A DNA stretch of 64,000 bases from positions 620,001 through 684,000 of the forward strand of contig CP001643.1 in NCBI GenBank assembly GCA_000023405.1, read 5' to 3'. Origin of the DNA: Brachybacterium faecium DSM 4810. GTDB taxonomy: Bacteria; Actinomycetota; Actinomycetes; Actinomycetales; Dermabacteraceae. Made by a program: the position numbers and the translations under genes. Under the pieces are notes generated by a model. The model had not been told where the DNA came from. It saw nothing but the letters and a program-made list of their open reading frames with translations, and did no database searches. Within the stretch, counting starts at the first letter, position 1. Each line of letters begins with the position of its first letter. Positions 26,533-34,495 of the stretch are shown in pieces.

Positions 26533-27398
26533 TGAGCCTCCAGACCCTCACCCGCGATCAGGCCCCTGCCCCCACTCCCGCCCGGTCCCGCGCTCGGCGC
26601 CTGCCCGCGCTGCGCCCCACCGTCGTGCTCTCCGCCCTGGTGCTGCTGCTGGCGATCACCTGGGCGCTGGCCCCGGGGCTGTTCACCTCCTACGGGGCCA
26701 CCGCCTCCGTCGGCCCCTCCCTGCAGGCCCCCAGCGCCGAGCACTGGTTCGGCACCGACGCGACCGGGCGGGACATGTTCTCCCGCGTGGTCCACGGCGC
26801 CTCCCACTCGATCACCGCGGCGCTCGTGGCCGTGGCCGTCGGCCTCGTGGTCGGCACCACGATCGGCGTGGTCGCCGGCAGCGTCGGCGGGTTCGTCGAG
26901 GACGTGCTGATGCGCGTGGTCGACGTGCTGCTGGCGATCCCCGGGCTGCTGCTGTCGCTGTCGGTGGTGATCCTGCTGGGCTTCGGCACCACCAATGCGG
27001 CGATCGCCGTGGGCGTCACCTCGATCGCGACCTTCGCCCGCCTGTCCCGCTCCCGGGTGCTCGAGGTGCGTCGGAGCGAGTACGTCGAGGCCGCGTTCGG
27101 CTCCGGCGGCACGCTGCCCGCGATCCTGTGGCGCCACATCCTGCCCAACTCCGCCGCCCCGGTGATCGCGCTCGCGGCGCTGCAGCTGGGCTCGGCGATC
27201 CTGCAGATCTCCACCCTCGGCTTCCTCGGCTACGGCGCCCCGCCGCCCACCCCCGAATGGGGGCTGCTGATCGCCGAGGGCCGCGACTACGTCGCCACCG
27301 CCTGGTGGCTCACCCTGCTGCCCGGCCTCGTGGTCGCCGCCGTGGTGCTGTCCACCAACCGTCTCAGCGATGCCATCGGAAAGGCGCAGCGCCCATGA
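26532..27398 (+). CDS. ABC transporter permease, DppC type
   Basis: The 288-residue protein begins with a Pro/Arg-rich cytoplasmic stretch, then a membrane segment and the DppC-type signature HWFGTDATGRDMFSRVVHGA. The coupling loop (EVRRSEYVEAAFGSGG) follows four further hydrophobic segments. Its ATG overlaps the preceding stop, and its own stop overlaps the next start (ATGA), so it is made in step with both neighbours. Confidence 0.92.
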   Translation: MSLQTLTRDQAPAPTPARSRARRLPALRPTVVLSALVLLLAITWALAPGLFTSYGATASVGPSLQAPSAEHWFGTDATGRDMFSRVVHGASHSITAALVAVAVGLVVGTTIGVVAGSVGGFVEDVLMRVVDVLLAIPGLLLSLSVVILLGFGTTNAAIAVGVTSIATFARLSRSRVLEVRRSEYVEAAFGSGGTLPAILWRHILPNSAAPVIALAALQLGSAILQISTLGFLGYGAPPPTPEWGLLIAEGRDYVATAWWLTLLPGLVVAAVVLSTNRLSDAIGKAQRP

Positions 27399-29146
27399 GC
27401 CGCGTGCACGACACCCCCTCCACCCTCCTGCACACCCCTGCCGCCCCGCACGACCCCGCCACTCGGCACGACCCCGCCGCCCGGCAGGACCCGAGCCCGG
27501 CCGCGCCGCTGCTCGAGGTGCGCGACCTGCACGTCGCCTACCGCACCCGCCGCGGCCCCGTCGAGGCCGTGCGCGGCATCGACCTCAGCGTGGACCGCGG
27601 CGCGGTCACCGCCCTGGTGGGCGAATCCGGCTCCGGCAAGTCCAGCGCCGCCCAGGCCGTGATCGGCCTGCTGGCCGACAACGGCGCCGTCACCGACGGC
27701 ACGATCACCCTCACCGGCGCCGAGGACCGGCGCCAGGAGCTCGTGGGCCTGCCAGAACGCAGCTGGCGCGCGCTGCGCGGCACCCGCATCGGGCTGATCC
27801 CGCAGGATCCCACCAGCTCCCTGGACCCGGTGCGCACCATCGGCGCCTCCGTCGCCGACCCGCTGCGGATCCACGGCTGGCACGACCGCGCCCGGATCGA
27901 GCAGCGCGTGCTCGAGCTGCTCGACCAGGTGGGGCTCGACGACCCCGCCACCCGCGCCCGCCAGTACCCGCACGAGCTCTCCGGCGGGATGCGCCAGCGC
28001 GTGCTGATCGCCGCCGCGCTCGCGCTCGAGCCCGAGCTGCTCATCGCCGACGAGCCCACCAGCGCCCTGGACGTCACCGTGCAGGCCACCGTGCTGGACC
28101 TCATCGACGAGCTGCGCGAGGCCACCGGCGCCGGGGTGCTGCTGATCACCCACGACCTCGCCGTCGCCGCCGACCGCGCCGACTCGCTCGTGGTGATGCG
28201 CGCCGGCCGCGTCGAGGAGGCCGGCCCCACCGCCGCGCTGCTCGCAGCCCCGTCGGCCGACTACACCCGCACCCTGCTGGCCGACGCCCCCTCGCTGCGC
28301 CAGGTCGTGGACCGCAGCCCCCGCACCTCCGCGGCCGAGGAGGCGCCGCTGGTGCGGGTGCAGGGCCTGCGCCAGGAGTTCGGCGGCCGCGGCGGCGCCC
28401 CCTTCGTCGCCGTCGAGGATCTCTCCTTCGACATCCCGCGCGGCACCACCCACGCCCTGGTGGGCGAATCCGGCTCCGGCAAGACCACCACCGGGCGCGC
28501 GATCGCGGGCTTCCGCCGCCCGACGGCCGGCAGCATCCGCGTGGGCGGCACCGAGGTCACCGAGCTGGGCACCGGGGCGCGACTGCGCCGGTTCCGCTCC
28601 ACCGTGCAGCTGGTGCACCAGAACCCCTTCGGCTCCCTCGACCCGCGCCAGAGCATCGCCCAGATCCTCGAGGAGCCGCTGCGCAACACCCGCCGCGGCA
28701 ACCGGGCCCAGCGCCGCAGCGCCGCCCTGCACCACCTCGAGCTGGTGTCCCTGCCGCGCGAGGTCGCCACCCGCCGGCCGCGCGAGCTCTCCGGCGGGCA
28801 GCGGCAGCGGGTCGCGATCGCGCGCGCCCTGATCCTGCAGCCCGAGGTGGTGGTGCTCGACGAGGCCGTCTCCGCGCTCGACGTCACCGTGCAGGCGCAG
28901 ATCCTGCGCCTGCTGGCCCGCCTCCAGGACGAGCTGGGCCTGACCTACGTGTTCATCTCCCACGACCTGGCCGTGGTGCGGCAGGTGGCGGACACCGTCT
29001 CCGTGCTGCGCCGCGGCGTGCAGGTCGAGCAGGGCGCAGTCGCCCAGGTGCTCGAGGACCCGCAGCACGACTACACCCGGCAGCTGCTGGCCGCCATCCC
29101 CGGCACCGGCCACGGCATCACCCACGAGGAGCTCACCGCATCATGA
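27395..29146 (+). CDS. Dual-domain ABC transporter ATPase
   Basis: The 583-residue protein fuses two ATPase domains, as in GsiA/DppDF fusions. Each has a complete set of motifs: Walker A GESGSGKSS (about residue 75) and GESGSGKTT (about 356), signatures ELSGGMRQR and ELSGGQRQR, Walker B LLIADEPTSALD and VVVLDEAVSALD. Both sites therefore look active. A stretch of near-repeats (HDPATRHDPAARQDPS) precedes the first domain. Starts and stops overlap both neighbours by 4 nt. Confidence 0.94.
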   Translation: MSRVHDTPSTLLHTPAAPHDPATRHDPAARQDPSPAAPLLEVRDLHVAYRTRRGPVEAVRGIDLSVDRGAVTALVGESGSGKSSAAQAVIGLLADNGAVTDGTITLTGAEDRRQELVGLPERSWRALRGTRIGLIPQDPTSSLDPVRTIGASVADPLRIHGWHDRARIEQRVLELLDQVGLDDPATRARQYPHELSGGMRQRVLIAAALALEPELLIADEPTSALDVTVQATVLDLIDELREATGAGVLLITHDLAVAADRADSLVVMRAGRVEEAGPTAALLAAPSADYTRTLLADAPSLRQVVDRSPRTSAAEEAPLVRVQGLRQEFGGRGGAPFVAVEDLSFDIPRGTTHALVGESGSGKTTTGRAIAGFRRPTAGSIRVGGTEVTELGTGARLRRFRSTVQLVHQNPFGSLDPRQSIAQILEEPLRNTRRGNRAQRRSAALHHLELVSLPREVATRRPRELSGGQRQRVAIARALILQPEVVVLDEAVSALDVTVQAQILRLLARLQDELGLTYVFISHDLAVVRQVADTVSVLRRGVQVEQGAVAQVLEDPQHDYTRQLLAAIPGTGHGITHEELTAS

Positions 29147-30261
29147 CCCGACCCCGTCTGGGACTGTTCACCCGCCTGCTCGAGGAGGCCCCGGCCGCGG
29201 ACCGCTACCGCTACGCCCTCGAGCAGATCGCCCACGCCGAGCAGCTCGGCTTCGCCTCCGCCTGGGTGGCCCAGCACCACTTCGGCGAGCACGAGGGCGG
29301 GCTGCCCTCCCCGTTCGTGCTGCTGGCCGCCGCCGCGCAGCGCACCGCGCGGATCGGCCTGGCCACCGCCGTGGTGACCCTCCCGATCGATGACCCGCTG
29401 CGCGCCGCGGAGGATGCCGCGGTGCTCGACGCCCTCTCCGGCGGCCGGGTCCAGCTGGGCCTCGCCGCCGGCGGCACCCCCTCCTCGTTCCCGGCGTTCG
29501 GCCGGGACCCGGCCGCGCGGCGCGAGCTGTTCGCCGAGCACCTCGAGGTGCTGCGCGACGCGCTCGCCGGCCGCGGGGTGCGCGGCACCGACTCGCGCAT
29601 CTACCCCGATGCCGGGGATCTCGGGCAGCGGGTCTGGCAGGCCACCTTCTCCGCCGGCGGCGGCACCCGCGCCGGGGCCGACGGCGACGGTCTGCTGCTG
29701 TCCCGCACCCAGCCCCGCCCCGAGGGGGAGCACACCCTCCCGCTGCACGAGCTGCAGCTGCCCCTCATCGAGGCGTATCACGCGGCGCTGCCCGAGGGTG
29801 TGGCCCCGCGGATCCTCGCCTCCCGCACGGCGCTCGTGGTCGATCCCGAGCACCGCGACCGCGCCCTCGCGCTCGCCGAGCCCGGCCTGCGCTCCCTCGC
29901 CGCCCTGCAGCCCGGGTTCGATGCGGGCACGGCGAGCCTCGAGCAGCTCATCGCGGTCACCGACACCCATGTGGGCACCGTCGAGGAGGTCAGCGCCTCC
30001 CTCGCGGCCGACGCCGCGCTGCCGCGCGTGACCGATGTGTCCTTCCAGGTCCACTCGATCGACGCCGGCCACGAGCTCACCCTGCGCAGCCTCGAGCTGC
30101 TGGCCACCGAGGTCGCGCCCCGCGTCGGCTTCGCCACCGGCCCCGAGGCCGCAGACGCCCTGCACACCGCCCACCGCACCCCTGCCGACCCCGCCCGCCT
30201 CCACCCCGCGGGCGCCGACCCCGTCGGCCCCGCCGCCACCGTCGAGGGAGCCTCCGCATGA
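29143..30261 (+). CDS. Luciferase-like FMN-dependent monooxygenase (KPN_01858-type)
   Basis: The 372-residue protein is a bacterial luciferase-fold oxidoreductase: FTRLLEEAPAADRYRYALEQI, AEQLGFASAWVAQHHFGEHEGG, RIGLATAVVTLPIDDPLRAAEDAAVLD. Such enzymes use FMNH2 and oxygen on carbon-sulphur, carbon-nitrogen or similar bonds. The neighbour set fits TIGR04027, a monooxygenase family that co-occurs with the importer and the two proteins downstream. The likely job is to oxidise whatever the importer brings in; the substrate is not known. Confidence 0.88.
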   Translation: MTRPRLGLFTRLLEEAPAADRYRYALEQIAHAEQLGFASAWVAQHHFGEHEGGLPSPFVLLAAAAQRTARIGLATAVVTLPIDDPLRAAEDAAVLDALSGGRVQLGLAAGGTPSSFPAFGRDPAARRELFAEHLEVLRDALAGRGVRGTDSRIYPDAGDLGQRVWQATFSAGGGTRAGADGDGLLLSRTQPRPEGEHTLPLHELQLPLIEAYHAALPEGVAPRILASRTALVVDPEHRDRALALAEPGLRSLAALQPGFDAGTASLEQLIAVTDTHVGTVEEVSASLAADAALPRVTDVSFQVHSIDAGHELTLRSLELLATEVAPRVGFATGPEAADALHTAHRTPADPARLHPAGADPVGPAATVEGASA

Positions 30262-30809
30262 GCACCCCCACCCCGGACGTCATCGACCACCTGGCAGGGG
30301 AGGGTGACGGCGGCGCGATCGCAGCGCTGCGCGCCCTGCGCCCCCAGGCCCGCGAGCAGGCCCAGCGCAGCTACCAGGTGCTGCTGGAGCCGGCCGATCC
30401 CGGCCCCGTCCCGCTGCGGGAGCGGTACGCGGTCGCCGCCCACGTCGCACGCCTGCACGGCCCCGGCCCCGCCGCCGAGCTGTACCTGGAGAACCTGCGC
30501 GACGAGGACCCGGCGCTCGCCGAAGCCGTCGCCGCCGGCGGCCGGGCGGGGGAGACCCGCCTGGACGCGGCGCTCGACCATGCGGACCTGCTGGTGCTGC
30601 GCCCGAGCGAGGCCGCGCCCGCCCACCTGCGGGCCCTCGAGGCCGCCGGCTGGGACGCCGACGGGATCGTCACCCTCTCCCAGCTGATCTCCTTCCTCAC
30701 CTTCCAGCTGCGGGTCGCCCACGGCCTGCGCGTGCTCGCCGAGAACCCCGCCCCCGCCGCGGAGCAGAGCACCGACCGCCCGGCACCCACCCCGCAGGAG
30801 ACCCGATGA
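30258..30809 (+). CDS. CMD-domain protein (Avi_7170-type)
   Basis: The 183-residue protein matches the carboxymuconolactone decarboxylase-like group annotated as Avi_7170 family (TIGR04029): DVIDHLAGEGDGGAIAALRA, RPSEAAPAHLRALEAAGWD, IVTLSQLISFLTFQLRVAHG. It has no Cys-x-x-Cys pair, so it is not a classic AhpD peroxidase. It overlaps the genes on both sides by 4 nt. A partner or structural role for the next gene is plausible, since the two always travel together. Confidence 0.85.
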   Translation: MSTPTPDVIDHLAGEGDGGAIAALRALRPQAREQAQRSYQVLLEPADPGPVPLRERYAVAAHVARLHGPGPAAELYLENLRDEDPALAEAVAAGGRAGETRLDAALDHADLLVLRPSEAAPAHLRALEAAGWDADGIVTLSQLISFLTFQLRVAHGLRVLAENPAPAAEQSTDRPAPTPQETR

Positions 30810-31399
30810 CCCGCCCCGAGACCTTCACGCAGGAGAGCCTCAACTGGGTGCCGTGGCTCGAGCCCGTCGCCCGCGAGGACCTCACCGAGGAGCAGCACGA
30901 GGCGCTGCTGGACGACTTCCGCCGCGCCATGCCCTACTTCCGGCTGCTCGCGCGGGACCCGCAGGCGCTGCTGGCCCGCACCCTCACCGACAAGGACATC
31001 TTCTTCAACACCGACGGCGGCGCGGGCCGCGCCGAGCGGGAGCTCGCCGCCACCGCGACCTCCCGCGCCAACGGCTGCATCTACTGCGCCTCGGTCCACT
31101 CCGCCTCCGCGACCCGCGAATCGGGACGCGTCGACGACGTGCAGCGCCTGCTGGACGACGGCGTGGGCGCGGACCTCGGCTCCGAGACCTGGAACGCGAT
31201 CGCGCACGCCGCGGACGTGCTCACCCACCTGCCGCTGGACTTCGGACCAGGTGAGATCCAGCGCCTGCGTGCGGCGGGGCTCGACGATGCCGATATCGTC
31301 GACGTGATCAACGGTGCCGCCTTCTTCCACTGGGCGAACCGTCTGATGCTCTCCCTCGGCGAACCCGAGGTCCCCTCTCGGAGGAAGGAGCGCTCATGA
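30806..31399 (+). CDS. Alkylhydroperoxidase-like protein (Avi_7169-type)
   Basis: The 197-residue protein has the AhpD redox centre NGCIYCASVHSASA (Cys-x-x-Cys with His four residues on) in an all-helical CMD fold, preceded by the family N-terminus ESLNWVPWLEPVAREDLTEEQ. It fits TIGR04030 (Avi_7169 family). It may detoxify peroxide formed by the monooxygenase or act on its product. Overlaps of 4 nt on both sides show it belongs to the operon. Confidence 0.88.
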   Translation: MTRPETFTQESLNWVPWLEPVAREDLTEEQHEALLDDFRRAMPYFRLLARDPQALLARTLTDKDIFFNTDGGAGRAERELAATATSRANGCIYCASVHSASATRESGRVDDVQRLLDDGVGADLGSETWNAIAHAADVLTHLPLDFGPGEIQRLRAAGLDDADIVDVINGAAFFHWANRLMLSLGEPEVPSRRKERS

Positions 31400-32046
31400 G
31401 CGTCCCCCATCTGCTGGACCACATCGTCATCGCCGGTCCCGATCTGCAGGAGCTCGTGGACTGGTTCCACGAGCTCACCGGCGTCACCGCCGCCCCCGGC
31501 GGCGCCCACCCCACCGGCACCGCCAACGCGCTGATCGCCCTCACCGTCGGCGGCGAACCGCGCCCCCACTACCTCGAGCTCATCGGCCCCGACCCCGAGC
31601 GGGAGGGCGAGGAGCTGCCGAAGAGCTTCAACATCCACCGCCTGAAGAAGCCCGCCGTGATCACCTACGCGGTGCATCCGCAGGGGATCGAGCAGGTGCG
31701 TGACCGGGCGCTCGCCCAGGGCGTGGATCTCGGCGAGGTGCAGGACCTCTCCCGCCGCACCCCGGAGGGCACCGAGCTGCAGTGGCGGCTCACCCAGGCG
31801 CCGCAGCCGCGCAACTACGGGCTGCCCTTCCTCATCGACTGGGGCCCGACCACCCAGCCCGGCCTCGGCGACCTGCCCTCGCTCGAGCTGGTCTCCTTCG
31901 AGCGCATCGAGGTCAAGCCCGAGCCGCTGCAGAAGGCCACCGCCGCGCTCGGCCTCGACGACGGCGTCGTCACCGTCCGCGAGGGCCGCGGTTCCCGGTT
32001 CGTGCTGCGCCTGCGCACCGAGGACGGCCGCGAGATCGAGATCTGA
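31396..32046 (+). CDS. VOC/glyoxalase-like domain protein
   Basis: The 216-residue protein starts LLDHIVIAGPDLQELVDWFHELTG, typical of the VOC (glyoxalase-like, Glyoxalase_3) fold, and has a second half that repeats the fold (LPSLELVSFERIEVKPEPL). His and Glu residues in the first strands could bind a metal. It is the last gene of the operon, overlapping the AhpD-like gene by 4 nt. Substrate unknown. Confidence 0.85.
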   Translation: MSVPHLLDHIVIAGPDLQELVDWFHELTGVTAAPGGAHPTGTANALIALTVGGEPRPHYLELIGPDPEREGEELPKSFNIHRLKKPAVITYAVHPQGIEQVRDRALAQGVDLGEVQDLSRRTPEGTELQWRLTQAPQPRNYGLPFLIDWGPTTQPGLGDLPSLELVSFERIEVKPEPLQKATAALGLDDGVVTVREGRGSRFVLRLRTEDGREIEI

Positions 32047-32128
32047 GACCGGCCCGGGGCGGGCGGCCGGTGCCCGCGGGAGCGGCGGCGCGACCGAGGA
32101 TTCCCGGTGCCCGAGCCCCGCGGTCGGC

Positions 32129-32142
32129 TAGCGTCGGCGACA
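32129..32142 (+). promoter_or_regulatory. -10 box for leaderless propeller-protein mRNA
   Basis: TAGCGT at 32129-32134 lies seven bases before the ATG at 32142, and there is no ribosome site, so the mRNA is probably leaderless. Confidence 0.4.
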
Positions 32143-33569
32143 TGAGAGCTCTCCGCGCGCCCCTGCTGTCCCTCGCACTCGTCGCCGGCCTCATGATCAC
32201 CGACGCCGCACCGGCGGCTGCCGACGACGGCGACGGGCCCTGGCAGCAGGGACGATTCGACGCCAGCCGCAATCCGGTCCTGAGCTCTGGCCTCGGCGAG
32301 ATCTACACCGGGGAGATCAGCACCCCCGACGAGGTGCGCGCCACTCCCACCATCACCGACGGGAAGATGTTCGTCGGCAACCACGACAGCGGCTACCTGC
32401 AGGCCTTCGACCTGGCCAGCGGCGAACAGCTCTGGCAGGCCCAGGCCCCCAACTGGGTCCATTCGGAGATGGTCCACCGCGAGGGCAGCGTCATGGTCGG
32501 ATACGGCAACAGGACGATGGGCGAGGACGGCATCCGCGGGACCGGGGACAGCGGTGTGCTCAGCCTGGACACGGACACCGGCGAGGTGAACTGGCAGCTG
32601 GAGACCGCGGGCGAGGTGATGCCGACCCCGGCCGTGGTGGGCGACTCGGTCTACATCGCCACCGGCGATCGGCACCTGTACGAGATCGACCCCGAGACCG
32701 GTGAGGACATCGAACGAGCCGACCTGGGCGGCAACGTGAACATGTCCCACCCCGCAGTCTCCGACGGCATGCTGTACGTCGGTGCCAGCGGGCGCACCCC
32801 GAACGTGCTCACCGCGTACGACACGGACGCCGACGACATCGCCTGGCAGCGCGAGTTCGAGGAGACGCGCAGCATGGGCGACGTGCCGCCGGCGGTCGCT
32901 GACGGCGTCGTGGTGATCACCGCACCGATCACGCTGCCCGAGGGCGAGCCCGAGGACGGCGTCCACGAGCGACACATGATCTACGCGATGGATGCCGAGA
33001 CCGGCGAGCTGCTCTGGGACGACGAACTCGGCGTGGGGCCGACGATCGAGAACAACCGCTCCGGCGCACCGATGATCGACGACGGCACGGTCTTCGTGGG
33101 CAGCCCCCTCACCGAAGCCTCCTACGCCTACGATCTGCAGTCCGGGGAGCGCCTGTGGACCTACCACAGCGGCGCTGTCAAGGGTGCCCCGGTCGCCCGG
33201 GACGGGGCGGTCTTCTTCTCCACCACCAGCGGGTGGATCCACGCCCTGGATGAGGAGACCGGTGAGAAGCTCGGGGAACGGCACCTGGGCGGCGCGCTCG
33301 CTCCAAGCGGTCCCGTGATCGTCGACGACGTCCTCGTCGTCGGCAGCCAGGACGGCAGCGTCAACCTCACCCCGCTCGCCGAGATCCTCGACACCCCGCT
33401 CGCCGAGGGCGTCGACGTCCCGCTCTCCGAGAGCATCGAGGACGACGCGTCCGCAGGCACCACCGTCCTCCTGGTCGCGCTGAGCGCCCTGGTGCTGGCG
33501 CTCCTCGCCGTCGTGGTGCTGCAGAGGCGACGACTCGTGGACATGCGGGGCCACCGACACCTGCAGTAG
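32142..33569 (+). CDS. Exported PQQ-type beta-propeller protein with C-terminal anchor
   Basis: The 475-residue protein has a signal peptide (RAPLLSLALVAGLMITDAAPAAA) and then repeats of the propeller blade motif, such as GYLQAFDLASGEQLWQ, GVLSLDTDTGEVNWQL, HLYEIDPETGEDI, MIYAMDAETGELLWDD and WIHALDEETGEKL. One membrane segment (AGTTVLLVALSALVLALLAVVVLQ) and a basic tail end it, so it should face outward. It resembles PQQ-like/BamB propellers, but no quinone-binding enzyme motif was recognised; a binding or scaffolding role is more likely. Confidence 0.82.
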   Translation: MRALRAPLLSLALVAGLMITDAAPAAADDGDGPWQQGRFDASRNPVLSSGLGEIYTGEISTPDEVRATPTITDGKMFVGNHDSGYLQAFDLASGEQLWQAQAPNWVHSEMVHREGSVMVGYGNRTMGEDGIRGTGDSGVLSLDTDTGEVNWQLETAGEVMPTPAVVGDSVYIATGDRHLYEIDPETGEDIERADLGGNVNMSHPAVSDGMLYVGASGRTPNVLTAYDTDADDIAWQREFEETRSMGDVPPAVADGVVVITAPITLPEGEPEDGVHERHMIYAMDAETGELLWDDELGVGPTIENNRSGAPMIDDGTVFVGSPLTEASYAYDLQSGERLWTYHSGAVKGAPVARDGAVFFSTTSGWIHALDEETGEKLGERHLGGALAPSGPVIVDDVLVVGSQDGSVNLTPLAEILDTPLAEGVDVPLSESIEDDASAGTTVLLVALSALVLALLAVVVLQRRRLVDMRGHRHLQ

Positions 33570-33582
33570 GCCTCGGGCCGCC

Positions 33583-34374
33583 TCAGAGGGACTGCCAGAT
33601 GTCGTCCCCGCGGCGCAGCGCATCGAAGCCGCCGTCGGCGAAGAGCACCTGGCCCGTCATCCGCGCGTTCGCGGGGGAGACGAGGAAGACGTGCACGGCC
33701 GCGATGTGCTCCGCGTCGGCGATGCCGTTGTAGGGGGTGGGCATCGCGTCGTCCGCCTGCTGGCGGCCCTCCTCGGAGGCGAAGAGCTCCTTCGTCATCC
33801 CGGTGCGCACCTGGCCCGGGCCCACCGCGTTGATGCCGATCCCGGCGCCGGCGTACTCGGCCGACGGGGCGACGCGGCGGATCCAGCGGGAGATCGCCCG
33901 CTTGGAGCTCGAATAGTTCGCATAGCCGGCCATCGGGCCCTGCGCGGCCAGCGCCGCCCCGCGCTCGATCGCCGCCTCCGCCTCCCCGGCCAGCAGCAGA
34001 TCCACCAGCTCCGGGTCGTTGCCCTGCAGGGTCGCGGCCGAGCTGGTGACGCTGATGCGCGGGTCCCGGCCCGCGGCGAGCAGCGGGCGCAGCGCCTCGA
34101 TGAGACGCACCGTGCCCAGGTAATTGATCTTCACGGACAGCTCGGTGGGGGCGGAGACGCCCGCATTGGCGACGAGCGCATCGAGCACACCGCCGGTGCG
34201 CTCGGTGATCTCCGCGGCCACCCGGTCGACCGACGAGGGATCGCCCAGATCACCGGTCACGTCCCCCTCGTGCAGGTCCACCCGGATCACGGTGTCCCCG
34301 GCGGCCTCGAGCTGAGCGGCGGTGGCGTGCCCGATCCCTGAGGCGGCTCCGGTGACGACGACGGTGCGTGACAT
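33583..34374 (-). CDS. Short-chain dehydrogenase/reductase
   Basis: The 263-residue enzyme shows the SDR cofactor motif TGAASGIG near the start, LVANAGV, and the catalytic Ser and Tyr-x3-Lys (VTSSAA, NYSSSKRA). The Asp in VIRVDLHEG suggests preference for NAD. The substrate is unknown; relatives include 3-alpha-hydroxysteroid-type and sugar alcohol dehydrogenases. GAAAGGAC precedes the ATG. It is divergent from the FGGY kinase, and the two may share regulation. Confidence 0.88.
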   Translation of the reverse strand: MSRTVVVTGAASGIGHATAAQLEAAGDTVIRVDLHEGDVTGDLGDPSSVDRVAAEITERTGGVLDALVANAGVSAPTELSVKINYLGTVRLIEALRPLLAAGRDPRISVTSSAATLQGNDPELVDLLLAGEAEAAIERGAALAAQGPMAGYANYSSSKRAISRWIRRVAPSAEYAGAGIGINAVGPGQVRTGMTKELFASEEGRQQADDAMPTPYNGIADAEHIAAVHVFLVSPANARMTGQVLFADGGFDALRRGDDIWQSL

Positions 34375-34395
34375 GTCCAGTCCTTTCGCGGTGGC

Positions 34396-34427
34396 GGTGC
34401 ACTGCTTCGCGGTGCACCGTCAGCGTA
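34396..34427 (-). promoter_or_regulatory. Promoter and possible operator of the SDR gene
   Basis: A -10-like TACGCT (34422-34427, minus strand) lies upstream of the SDR start at 34374. Between them GGTGCAC (34396-34402) and GTGCACC (34412-34418) form an inverted repeat, the second being part of the self-palindrome GGTGCACC. A repressor could bind here in the short 5' leader. Confidence 0.4.
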
Positions 34428-34495
34428 GTGCGCAGCGCCGCTGCGGCGCCCGGCGGAAGTCCCGGCCCCGGCCCGCTCCCGCATACGCTTCTGCC

